This document shows positions 35,836-44,600 of a stretch of 64,000 nt of DNA, in pieces. The stretch covers positions 1-64,000 of the forward strand of contig JAURCS010000001.1 in assembly GCA_030828385.1 (NCBI GenBank), given 5' to 3'. The position numbers and the translations under genes are program-made. The stretch comes from Gammaproteobacteria bacterium. GTDB lineage: Bacteria > Pseudomonadota > Gammaproteobacteria > Pseudomonadales > Pseudohongiellaceae. The notes under the pieces were generated by a model. The model was not told where the DNA came from and did not search any database. It saw nothing but the letters and a program-made list of their open reading frames with translations. Every line of letters starts with the position of its first letter. The stretch's first letter is position 1.

Positions 35836-37935
35836 TTACTCAAGATAGCGCGCGACCCTGAAACCGACATCATCACGGGACTCATTATTGTAGTCGCGAA
35901 AGCTGAGTCTCAATGCTGTAATTGTGCCGTGAGCCCAGCTTGAGCCTCTTATTACATGGTAGGTCCCCTGTACCGGACCCAGAGGGTCTGTTTCCATGGC
36001 AGTACCAATCTGGCCACTTGAGCCGTAATAATCATGCACCCACTCTGCAGCGTTGCCACCCATATCAAAAAATCCGTTGCTGTTAGGTGCAAAACTCCCC
36101 ACCGGCGCTGTTCCCAGATAACCATCATTGTAGTTGGCAATAATCCTGCCCAGAAAAACACCAGCGGAGATGTCAGCATAATTGCCATGATTGGCTGGCG
36201 GGGGTAACTCTGGGCCCCAGGGGAATTTGAGCAGGCTGTTTGGATCATTATCGACTCTTGCTGCCCATGCCCATTCAGCTTCTGTAGGGAGTCTGTAACC
36301 GATACTGGCAGGATTGAAGCCACTAATTTTACCGTTTTCTTCAAGGTAAAAAGGCTCGAGCCCTTCCTCGGTACTCAACCAGTTACAGAAAAGGGCGGCC
36401 TGATCCCAGGTCACCCTGACTACGGGCTGGTTGTTATTGCTCAAGGTTCTGCCTTCAATTACGCCGGAAGAATGCTCCTTGTCGAAGCGGGCAAACTGGC
36501 TATTGTTGACTTCCATCAGGGAAAGATAAAAAGGACGTGTCAGATTTACGTTACGCAGCACCTCATTGGCCTGACGCCCCGGCTCCCTTCTCGAGGCCCC
36601 CATCTGGAAGCTACTCGGATAAATCAGTTTCATGGATTGCCCGACAGCATTGGTGATAAAGGGCTTGATTGATTCCAGACGTTGCTCTTCAAGTGTCTTC
36701 AGGCGGACATCCAGTTTTTGTTCCAGACCGGGTCGGGAAACAAAATCGGTTTCAAAAGTAACGTATCCATCGCGTTTGATTTCAAGATGTTGGGTAGCGG
36801 CAAGTAGCTCAATGGTCTGGTTGGCATTACCCTGTAATTCTCCATTCACATAAAGTTCTGCGTCTGCGGGTATAGCGCTGATTTCTACAGAGCTGAAAAT
36901 AGGGTCAAGATTGACCTGTAAGGAGATTTCTTCTTCGGGACGGGTTGTAAAGGAGCGCCGGGTTTCCTGATAGCCATTAAGGAAAAAGGAAAGCTCATGA
37001 GTGGTGCCGGGTGGCACGATGATTTCAAGTGGTGTTTGTCCCTGAAACACGCCATCCATGGTGACATTGGCATTACTGGGGCTTGATTGCAGTAGAACCA
37101 GGCCGTCGGCCTGTTCCAGCTCGATTAACGGCAAGGTCATCGTCTGTCTTGCAATCACTGCTATATTTTCTGTCCATACTTTGTGAGCGGGTAGCTTCAC
37201 CAGAATTTCATGCTCCCCTTCGAGAATTTCTGCCACCAGTGGTGTTTGCCCGCGATCCTGACCATCGACAGAAACTACTGCGCCGGCAGGGCGGGTATTA
37301 ATTGAGACTTCAGCCCAGGCGGGTAACAATTCAATATCCAGGCGCTGTTTTGTTTGTCGCCCTTCCATAAAAATGGCTGTTTCAAACGCCTGGTATCGAT
37401 CCAGTGTGACGGAAACAATATGATCACCCGCGGCTACTTCGAAATCCGTCAGGGGCGTTTCTCCTGCCATCTGGCCATCTATAAAAACCTGCGCGCCATT
37501 AATATTGCCACTGTTTAAAGTTAAAAAGCCCGGAAGTGGCTGCATGTTGATGACAAAGGTTTGTGCCTGTTGATCAGTTACAGTGAGGTCGGTGTCCATG
37601 GCGTAATAACCTTCGGCTGTTACCGTGACCGGAAGGTCACCCTTGAGAACCAGAAAGCGCGGGCCGATTTTTATTGCCAGGGGGCTTTCGACATTAACGA
37701 TGCTGGTTGCCGGTGTGACATCCAGATAAACAGACTTCGCCGAAAGTACAAACCATGCTGCACTGGCAAATATAAGGAAAAAAGCAGAGAGAATAACTTT
37801 GACCGGACTAAGCTTTAAGCTGAATTTTTTTGAGGTTTGACCGACAGGAGTAAAATCAATCGGCTGGATGGGTTCTTCCAGATTTTGATTTCCGTTGGTA
37901 TTGCTCAAATGATTCTTGATGTTGTCGTCAGACAT
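35836..37935 (-). CDS. PEGA-repeat protein with formylglycine-generating-enzyme-like domain
   Basis: The 699-residue protein has a short cytoplasmic N-terminus and one membrane helix (46-66). Four PEGA repeats follow (about 135-205, 206-275, 276-345 and 346-415; each with a GxxVxVDGxxxGxTPL type motif). A C-terminal FGE-sulfatase/SUMF1 domain (about 430-699) shows GYRLPTEAEWAWAAR, FPWGPELP, MGGNAAEWVHDYYG, RGSSW and GFRVARYLE. The region after RGSSW lacks the cysteine pair that catalyses formylglycine formation, so this is unlikely to be a true FGE. PEGA repeats occur in cell-surface proteins of uncertain function. Confidence 0.85.
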   Translation of the reverse strand: MSDDNIKNHLSNTNGNQNLEEPIQPIDFTPVGQTSKKFSLKLSPVKVILSAFFLIFASAAWFVLSAKSVYLDVTPATSIVNVESPLAIKIGPRFLVLKGDLPVTVTAEGYYAMDTDLTVTDQQAQTFVINMQPLPGFLTLNSGNINGAQVFIDGQMAGETPLTDFEVAAGDHIVSVTLDRYQAFETAIFMEGRQTKQRLDIELLPAWAEVSINTRPAGAVVSVDGQDRGQTPLVAEILEGEHEILVKLPAHKVWTENIAVIARQTMTLPLIELEQADGLVLLQSSPSNANVTMDGVFQGQTPLEIIVPPGTTHELSFFLNGYQETRRSFTTRPEEEISLQVNLDPIFSSVEISAIPADAELYVNGELQGNANQTIELLAATQHLEIKRDGYVTFETDFVSRPGLEQKLDVRLKTLEEQRLESIKPFITNAVGQSMKLIYPSSFQMGASRREPGRQANEVLRNVNLTRPFYLSLMEVNNSQFARFDKEHSSGVIEGRTLSNNNQPVVRVTWDQAALFCNWLSTEEGLEPFYLEENGKISGFNPASIGYRLPTEAEWAWAARVDNDPNSLLKFPWGPELPPPANHGNYADISAGVFLGRIIANYNDGYLGTAPVGSFAPNSNGFFDMGGNAAEWVHDYYGSSGQIGTAMETDPLGPVQGTYHVIRGSSWAHGTITALRLSFRDYNNESRDDVGFRVARYLE

Positions 37936-37959
37936 CTGGTTATCAGCTCTTGAAAATGA

Positions 37960-39516
37960 TTACAGTATTTCTTCAACACACTGCACGGTGATGACTGGTG
38001 ACTTGCCATCAAAACCCACAATAAACTCTTCCCTGACATCACGAAATCCCTCCCTGATACCTACTGCCACATAGGATCCGGGTTCAAGGCTAAGCGTATG
38101 GCGGGTAAATTGACCAAGACTTCCAACCTGATAAACAGTGACATCTGTAAGCGCATCAGACTGCAATATTACTTCGACAGGTTCGGTGGCACTCTGAATG
38201 AAATTTCGCAGAGTATTTAACTGAGCGTTCAATCTTGGCCAGTTACCATCAATTTTAACGGCTTCGTTGTAGATACCAACAGCTTGTTCATAAACGGCAT
38301 TTTCTGCAAGGCGCAGTGGATCGTTGTTGATAGTTTCCAGATAGTTATCCAGATTGTTGCGACTATTGGCACGGCTTTTCCCTTCGCGTGCCGAGACCAC
38401 ATTTTCGTCAATAGCAAGCGCTTCATTATATTCAGCCAGTGCTTGCTGCCACTGCTCCTGATTTTCAAATGCGTTGGCAGCATCAAGATGAATGTTGATT
38501 GCGCTCAGGGTCATCTGGTCAATAGTCTGCTCCAGCGCGGATTGGGCTTCGGGGGACTGGGGTTTCAAGGCCAGTGCCTGTCTAAACGATGTTTCGGCAG
38601 CTTCCGGTGCATTGGACGCCAGCGCGCTGAACCCCTGCGACATGGCGGCAGAAAAGTCACGATCTAGGATATCAGTATTAACCTGTTCAAGCAGGGCAGC
38701 GGCACCAACATGGACGGGGTCAATTGCCAAAGCCTGACGGTAAAATTCGCGCGCACTTTCAAATTCACCAGCATCATGTGACAGTCGGCCCTTTGCTATA
38801 ACATCAAGTACTTCAGTAAGTACCTGGGCGCGATCATAACCATTTACCGCGTCGGCACTATCTGGATTAATTAAGATGGCAATACTGAAAGACTCTTCAG
38901 CCAGAGCAGGATCGTCATCCAGAATGGCCTGCTCACCAGTGGCGAGATAACGATCGAACACATCCGGCAGGCTGATATCCAGCCTGGTCAGTATTTCCAG
39001 CCCTTGCTGATAGAAAGTGGCAGCGCCGATAAAGTCCTGGCTCTGATAGGCTGCATCGCCCTCGCCGGCCAATGCAAAAACGCTTTTGATATCGGTTTCA
39101 GCCCAGGTCTCAACTTCTTTTTCTTCTAGTGATTCCTGCAGATCGAGCAGTTCAGCCAGAATATTCTGCGCGGTTTCCCGTTGTCGTAATTTTTGCGCTT
39201 CTTCAAACGGGGCGACAGAATTTACGGCAGCGGCGGTATTTGAAGGTGTATTCACCACTACTACACTGCTGGTAGAGGGATCCGGCGGTGTAATCAGGCG
39301 TGGCAGCACAAAAATAACGCCGGCCACCAGCACCAGTAATAAAAAGAAAATGCCGCCAAGGATTTTGGACTGTTTCTTTTTTTCCTCATCACTGCGACGA
39401 ATTTCCTCAAAGCCCAGAGGCGACGTAGCAGTGCCACCCGCTGCTTCTGGAGGCGCAGACTTTCCCGTCAGGTTGATATCTGCAGGTGTGATATTGTCAA
39501 AATCTGAATCAGCCAT
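37960..39516 (-). CDS. Membrane-anchored TPR protein
   Basis: The 518-residue protein has a charged cytoplasmic N-terminus and one transmembrane helix (52-73). About 350 residues of tetratricopeptide-like helices follow, with repeats such as GAATFYQQGLEIL, AEESFSIAILINPDS, AREFYRQALAIDPVH and ALAEYNEALAIDE. The C-terminal 80 residues form a beta-rich PEGA-like domain (VEVILQSDALTDVTVYQVG, LEPGSYVAVGIREGF). TPRs usually assemble complexes. It precedes the PEGA/FGE gene by 24 bases. Confidence 0.8.
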   Translation of the reverse strand: MADSDFDNITPADINLTGKSAPPEAAGGTATSPLGFEEIRRSDEEKKKQSKILGGIFFLLLVLVAGVIFVLPRLITPPDPSTSSVVVVNTPSNTAAAVNSVAPFEEAQKLRQRETAQNILAELLDLQESLEEKEVETWAETDIKSVFALAGEGDAAYQSQDFIGAATFYQQGLEILTRLDISLPDVFDRYLATGEQAILDDDPALAEESFSIAILINPDSADAVNGYDRAQVLTEVLDVIAKGRLSHDAGEFESAREFYRQALAIDPVHVGAAALLEQVNTDILDRDFSAAMSQGFSALASNAPEAAETSFRQALALKPQSPEAQSALEQTIDQMTLSAINIHLDAANAFENQEQWQQALAEYNEALAIDENVVSAREGKSRANSRNNLDNYLETINNDPLRLAENAVYEQAVGIYNEAVKIDGNWPRLNAQLNTLRNFIQSATEPVEVILQSDALTDVTVYQVGSLGQFTRHTLSLEPGSYVAVGIREGFRDVREEFIVGFDGKSPVITVQCVEEIL

Positions 39517-39571
39517 GGCGTGCTGCTCTTGAATAGTGAATTAGCCCTGATCCAGGTCGGCATTTTGCTCA

Positions 39572-40765
39572 CTATAAATCCGAGCTTGTGGCCTCCCCGA
39601 TATCATTGGCATAAATATCCGCGAGCAGTTCACGCCATTGTTCATACTGGGCTTCAACCGAGCCGGAAAGCGTGATAGTGCGCTGTTCCAGTTCGATAGT
39701 CTGTGGCGCAATTTCCATCTCTAGAGAATTACCAAGTTCGGCCAGGGCTTCCACATGCATTTGCCGCTCATCACCCTTGCTGAAAGCATCTTTTATGAGC
39801 CAGCCACCGCTGGCAATAATTACCGGTGAGGAATAATAAGCTGCGGCATTATTACTTTGAGTGGCCGCTATTCCACCAATTATTGCTGCCACACCCATGA
39901 TCATATTACGCCTCGCATCGGCCGCAAGCCGGTCCATTTTCATCACTTCTTCATAACTCATGCGGCGGTACTCGGTATAGGGCGATTCCATCTGGCGCAC
40001 AAAGTTGGAATAGTAATCCTGGAGGGCATCCACATAGAGATAGTCCCTTTCGCGAATATCCTCGATACGGTTTATGACAGGGTCATTTTCTGCAGGCAAG
40101 CGTGTGACCTGAAGAATGCCGTCACGATCTTCTTCCAGATAATCGTCGAAAATCTGCGGGGCAAAATCGCGGGCAAACTGAATCTGGGAAACTGTCCTGA
40201 TATTTAATACTTCCTCGCGACTGATATTGCGCTGTTTATAAGCAAGCAGGTCATTGGCAATCTTGTTGAAGAGCCCCTGAAACGCATCTTCACTTCGTCG
40301 CATACGCGGGTCATAGCTGTATTTACTGACAACTTCCTCATATTCCTTATTGATCCAGGTTGCTCCTGTGGAGTCTTTTACATTGACCTGCAGGCGCATG
40401 GTTTCTCCGTCAGACTGCAGGATAGTGCCGGTAATAGCCAGATCACTGCTGGACAGATCGCCTGGTACAACCCTGACAACTCCCCAGTTACCGCTATTTT
40501 GCAAGGCACTGGCAAGATTGTATGAGGCAAAGTAGGTTTCTGCCATGCGCACATCGGAAAAGGTTAATTCTTCCCGGTTACGCGGAATATCATCCAGACC
40601 AGGCTGGAAAATGCCAATGCCAATGTCCAGAAGCTCTTCCTCAACAACCCCGTCACTATCTGACTTGATCGGGGTGAATGATGTGCTTTTCACCGTCTGA
40701 GTAGAACAGGCGCTGACACCTGCCATCAGTAATAAAAAGAATAGTGGTCTAAACTTTCCTAACAT
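39572..40765 (-). CDS. Lipoprotein, unknown, with glycine-rich hydrophobic segment
   Basis: The 397-residue product has a lipoprotein signal with lipobox VSAC (Cys 20). The mature part has an alpha/beta region (WGVVRVVPGDLSSSDLAITG and LQVNVKDSTGATWINKEY) of a kind seen in lipoproteins that assemble peptidoglycan- or secretion-linked complexes. A hydrophobic Gly/Ala stretch (MIMGVAAIIGGIAATQSNN, about 292-310) could be a membrane or glycine-zipper segment. I do not recognise a named family. It lies between the Ser-rich lipoprotein and the TPR gene. Confidence 0.65.
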   Translation of the reverse strand: MLGKFRPLFFLLLMAGVSACSTQTVKSTSFTPIKSDSDGVVEEELLDIGIGIFQPGLDDIPRNREELTFSDVRMAETYFASYNLASALQNSGNWGVVRVVPGDLSSSDLAITGTILQSDGETMRLQVNVKDSTGATWINKEYEEVVSKYSYDPRMRRSEDAFQGLFNKIANDLLAYKQRNISREEVLNIRTVSQIQFARDFAPQIFDDYLEEDRDGILQVTRLPAENDPVINRIEDIRERDYLYVDALQDYYSNFVRQMESPYTEYRRMSYEEVMKMDRLAADARRNMIMGVAAIIGGIAATQSNNAAAYYSSPVIIASGGWLIKDAFSKGDERQMHVEALAELGNSLEMEIAPQTIELEQRTITLSGSVEAQYEQWRELLADIYANDIGEATSSDL

Positions 40766-40886
40766 AACCGGATTCCTTTCATTATTTTTTCAATAGTTAC
40801 CGAATGAGTCACCAAAATTATCAAGTTCAAATTGTGATACGTATGTGACCATGTTTTGGGATTCAACATTATTATTCAACCCCGAG

Positions 40887-42068
40887 TTACTGGCCAACAC
40901 CGGTATAAGCCCGGTACTCATCCCAGAGTTTTTCCCGCAATTCAGGATCGGGTTCTGTCATGGCAGCTTCCCGTAACTGTCTGGCTACAACATCATCATT
41001 GTTGCCGTTTGGAATATCTTCGGGTACCGGAAAGGTTTCGGGCTGATTGTTGTTGGAAAAATCGCCCTGTCGACTGGCATTACCAGCAGGCATAACACCA
41101 CCACCGGTTGAGCCTGGGGGAGCTGAAGCCATCACAATAGGGCCACTGGCACTGCTGCCTTCACCGCCGCCATCAGCGCCACCACCGCCGGAACCACCAC
41201 CAGACATGACGCCGCTGCCAGCTTCATCGGCTTCAGATTGCGCGCGCTCGCGTTCACCGAGAATCATACCGTCAAATTCAGCAAATCCTTCATTAAGTCT
41301 TGCGTCCAAAGCTGCGCGGCGCTCAGAAGCCGTCATCACCTGACCCCGACCGGCGGAAAGATCTGCAAAAGGATCATCGCCATTGGTCTGGCCACCACCA
41401 GCCGAACCTCCTGCTCCAGCTGTCGAATTGCCGTCGAAGCCGCCATCAGCACCAGCTTGCTGGCCCTGACTGCTTTGGCCGCCATTTTGAGAGCCAGTCT
41501 GCCCCCCCGTCTGGCTACCACTTTGCTCGCCGCTGGCACCGTTATTTTCAAGGCCGCTATCAGCAGCCTGATCACTGCCAGAGGATTCCTGACTGCCCGC
41601 AACCTGGGGTAAGGACTCAATGCCACCATTCGAAGAGGATGAATTGCTGCCTTCTGTCCCGCTTTGCTGGCTCTGGGAAGACTGGCTGTCGCTGCCCTGG
41701 TTGCCGCTATTGCTGCTGATAGTAGGCAAGCCTGGCGAGCCTGGCATACCCGGGGAACTACCCGGCATACTGGACGAAGAGCTGGTGCTGCTGGATGAAG
41801 CGCTGCTGCTCGATGAAGAGCTGCTGGACGAAGAACTTTGCGAGCTCTGCGATGAGCTGGAACTGCTACTCGAGGACGAGCTTGGCCTGCTTGGAGGAGC
41901 GCTACTACTGGAAGAAGATGAAGATGAGCTGGGCATACTGGGGGATGATGAGCTGGAACTGGAGGTGCTCTGACAACCGGCAATGATCAACAATGACGCG
42001 CCCAGCGCCACCGGCAATAAAGGTGAGATGAATTTCTGCATTATGGTCTTTTTACTTGATCTTGCCAT
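40887..42068 (-). CDS. Serine-run-rich lipoprotein
   Basis: The 393-residue product has a signal ending in lipobox IAGC (Cys 32). About 70 residues almost wholly of Ser with some Pro and Gln follow, then Ser/Gly/Gln/Asn-rich disordered sequence, and a conserved-looking C-terminus with SERRAALDARLNEGFAEFDG and REKLWDEYRAYTGVG. The Ser runs are encoded by mixed codons (AGC, TCC, TCA, TCG), which suggests selection for serine rather than a microsatellite expansion. Such linkers let lipoproteins span the periplasm or reach the surface. This is the first gene of the VWA/ExbB-like cluster; the ATG at 42068 follows an AGCAGG site. Confidence 0.7.
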   Translation of the reverse strand: MARSSKKTIMQKFISPLLPVALGASLLIIAGCQSTSSSSSSSPSMPSSSSSSSSSSAPPSRPSSSSSSSSSSSQSSQSSSSSSSSSSSSASSSSTSSSSSMPGSSPGMPGSPGLPTISSNSGNQGSDSQSSQSQQSGTEGSNSSSSNGGIESLPQVAGSQESSGSDQAADSGLENNGASGEQSGSQTGGQTGSQNGGQSSQGQQAGADGGFDGNSTAGAGGSAGGGQTNGDDPFADLSAGRGQVMTASERRAALDARLNEGFAEFDGMILGERERAQSEADEAGSGVMSGGGSGGGGADGGGEGSSASGPIVMASAPPGSTGGGVMPAGNASRQGDFSNNNQPETFPVPEDIPNGNNDDVVARQLREAAMTEPDPELREKLWDEYRAYTGVGQ

Positions 42069-42418
42069 GTGGCCTGCTCTTTCAATATTGTCTTATCGTC
42101 TATGAATAGTTTTCCAGTGCTTTGACAAAAAGTTTCCAGTAATAATTCGTCACTACCCTGTTTCGTCTGAAAAAACTCTACTGGAATATAACCGGAACCA
42201 GTTATCGTGCGACTTCAGTGCACTCAGGTCAACCGTTTTACGGCAAAATCCTGTTTCAGGATTAGTATTGAATTCTGTCATTGGTATGCTGAATCTGCAC
42301 TTAATCGTGCCCGGCTACCTGCTTTGGCTATATGACCGGCACAAACAAGGGAAAATTACCTGAAAATACTGCGAAACCAGCGCCAGTGTGAGTGTGCTGC
42401 TCAAGAATATTAACTTTC
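42069..42418. other. Intergenic region with likely cluster promoter, no gene
   Basis: These 350 bases lie between the hyuA stop and the start of the Ser-rich lipoprotein, both on the minus strand. I find no convincing ORF, tRNA or terminator with a T-run. A 7-bp hairpin with a 3-base loop is at 42247-42263 (AATCCTG/CAGGATT). The promoter of the lipoprotein cluster is expected here on the minus strand; TTGTCA near 42125 is a possible -35 but no good -10 is spaced correctly. Confidence 0.4.
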
Positions 42419-44434
42419 TCAGTCGGGGTTTCTTTCCAGCATAAGGTTGCCATATGGATCACAGGTTGCGCGCCATGTTGGTGCCAGCCAGGTGGTGGCA
42501 TTGGTTTCCACCAGCAGTGCGGGCCCCGAGACGCTGTTTCCAGAACCCAGCTGCGCGCGATGCACCACCGGAACAGCCTGTTCCATCCCGTAAATAGTGG
42601 CTTTGCTGGAAATTGCGCTATTCAGGTCAGGACTGAGACTGGTTTCAAGTATCGGAGCCTCTTTAATCTCGCGCATACTCAAACGCAAATTCACCAGTTC
42701 CAGCGGGCTGTCCAGCCTGTGTCCGTATCGCTGTTGATGAGCATTGTGAAACTGTTCACGGGTCTCATTGACGCTAGTCCATGGAATGGTCAGACTGGTT
42801 GATTGTCCCTGATAACGCAGGTCAGCCCGGCGTTCCAGGTGGGTGTTTTCCGCGCTAACCCCCTCTTCCGCCAGTTCCTGAAGCCCTTGAGCAGCCATTT
42901 TTTCGAAAATATCGTCACTTTCCAGGGGGTCAAGTTCGTCAAGTAACACCTGATGTGTCCGGGAAAGCTGACGTTCCACTGGCGCCAGAAACATTCCCAT
43001 AGCGGATAAAACCCCGGCATGCACAGGAACCATTGCGCTATTCATGCCCATGGCTTCCGCCAGAGCGCAGATATGCAGCCCCCCGGCGCCACCAAAACAG
43101 CATAATCTGAAGGTTTTTGGATCGTGTCCGCGGGCAACCGAAATGACCCTCAGTGCCCTTGCCATATGCTCATTGGCAACCCTGATAATGCCTGACGCGG
43201 TTTCTTCCAAGCTTAAAGATAATGCGTCGGCAAGGGGCTGAATGACAGCTCTGGACGCCGCAATATCAAGGGCCATTGAGCCCCCAAGAAAAGCATCGGC
43301 ACGGATTCTGCCTAGTACCAGGTTGGCATCTGTCACCGTAGCAAGAGTGCCGCCCTGACCATAGCAGGCTGGCCCGGGGGTGGCTCCGGCAGACTGCGGA
43401 CCTACCTGTAATAATCCGCCCGCATCAACCATTGCTACCGAGCCGCCACCGGCGCCAATGGTATGCATATCGACCATGGGAACAGCGACCGGGTATTCAC
43501 CGATACGGCCCTCTGTGGTTAAGTTTATCTCCCCATTAAGTAAGGCAACGTCAGTAGAGGTGCCACCCATATCAAAAGTGAGTAATCGCTTTTGTTGGGT
43601 GAGTCTGGACAGAAAACTGGCGGCCGCCAGACCCCCGGCAGGGCCTGAAAGCAGCAGGTTTACCGACTTGCGTGAGGCCTGTTGAGCATCAATAGTGCCC
43701 CCCGAAGACTGCATGACAGAAAGCCTGGATGGCTGTGTACCTGCTTTAAGCCGAAGCAGGTACTCACTAACCAGCGGGCCGAGGGTAGCATTAAGCCAGG
43801 TTGCAATACCGCGTTCATATTCCCGGTATTCGGGGAGGACCTCAAAGGAACTGGTGATAAAGGGGGCGTAATCCAGCTTATCCTCAAGAAAACTGGCGAC
43901 GGCTTGCTCATGGTCTGGATTAAGGAAGGAAAACAGCAATGATATTGCCACTGCATCGGGTTTTTGCTGCTGCAGGCTTTGCAGAAGTGCGTTCAGACTC
44001 TCATGGTTGATAGGCTCGAGTTCCTGGCCATGAGAACCAATGCGGCCGTCGGCTTCAAGACATAACTCTCGAGATACCGGGGCAGGAATCGGAGGTGACT
44101 GCAGGCGGTACAGATGTGGACGTGTCTGCCGGGCAATGGTCAGAATATCAGCGAAACCGGTATTGGTAATGAAGGCGGTTTTAACACCCTTGCCTTCCAG
44201 TGCGGCATTGGTTGCCACGGTACTGCCATGTACAATTTTTACCTGGCCATTGCGCACGTCCCCGGCTAGACCCATTTCCTCGATCCCCTGTAGAATGGCC
44301 TGCTCCGGCGCGCCGGGGGTGGACAGTACTTTGTGGGTTCTGAGTTCTGAAGCTTTGCTGGTGCCTTCGCTGGACGGGCTGGCAAACAACACGAAGTCGG
44401 TGAAAGTACCACCTGTATCTACACCTAGAATCAT
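42419..44434 (-). CDS. Hydantoinase/oxoprolinase family protein, HyuA type
   Basis: The 671-residue protein opens with the ATP-phosphate motif ILGVDTGGTFTDFVLF, the start of the HyuA/5-oxoprolinase ASKHA domain. It contains LLTFDMGGTSTDVALLNGE (second phosphate loop, about 288-306) and DMHTIGAGGGSVAMVDAGG. The family includes ATP-dependent N-methylhydantoinase A and acetone carboxylase beta subunits. The partner HyuB is not adjacent, so the substrate is unknown. It is divergent from mutM. Confidence 0.85.
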   Translation of the reverse strand: MILGVDTGGTFTDFVLFASPSSEGTSKASELRTHKVLSTPGAPEQAILQGIEEMGLAGDVRNGQVKIVHGSTVATNAALEGKGVKTAFITNTGFADILTIARQTRPHLYRLQSPPIPAPVSRELCLEADGRIGSHGQELEPINHESLNALLQSLQQQKPDAVAISLLFSFLNPDHEQAVASFLEDKLDYAPFITSSFEVLPEYREYERGIATWLNATLGPLVSEYLLRLKAGTQPSRLSVMQSSGGTIDAQQASRKSVNLLLSGPAGGLAAASFLSRLTQQKRLLTFDMGGTSTDVALLNGEINLTTEGRIGEYPVAVPMVDMHTIGAGGGSVAMVDAGGLLQVGPQSAGATPGPACYGQGGTLATVTDANLVLGRIRADAFLGGSMALDIAASRAVIQPLADALSLSLEETASGIIRVANEHMARALRVISVARGHDPKTFRLCCFGGAGGLHICALAEAMGMNSAMVPVHAGVLSAMGMFLAPVERQLSRTHQVLLDELDPLESDDIFEKMAAQGLQELAEEGVSAENTHLERRADLRYQGQSTSLTIPWTSVNETREQFHNAHQQRYGHRLDSPLELVNLRLSMREIKEAPILETSLSPDLNSAISSKATIYGMEQAVPVVHRAQLGSGNSVSGPALLVETNATTWLAPTWRATCDPYGNLMLERNPD

Positions 44435-44600
44435 AACGTAAGCTTGCGCCCCTGCAATCTTTATCCAGAAAGGAAATCGAGCTGCATTATATAGTAGAAA
44501 ACCTGCTGGAAAGCAGAGTAGCGGGCTTTATGATAACGGCTGCCAAACCGGCAAAAGTACAACAGAATTAACCTATCCCAAAGATCAGGCGAAAAACAGA

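Noticed and set aside
41620-41973. Glu/Leu-rich plus-strand frames across the Ser-rich lipoprotein
   Set aside because: They are the reverse complement of the serine-run codons and follow directly from that composition.
29639-42068. VWA cluster as Zorya defence or type VI secretion
   Set aside because: Zorya needs ZorC plus ZorD or ZorE besides the ZorAB pair, and T6SS needs TssB/C/M/K and a spike; none of these is present. The FHA-like domain and VWA domains alone are not enough.
29639-42068. VWA cluster as a Bat/MoxR aerotolerance operon
   Set aside because: Bat operons include a MoxR ATPase and a DUF58 protein. Neither is present, while the ExbB-like channel and PEGA/FGE protein are not part of that operon.
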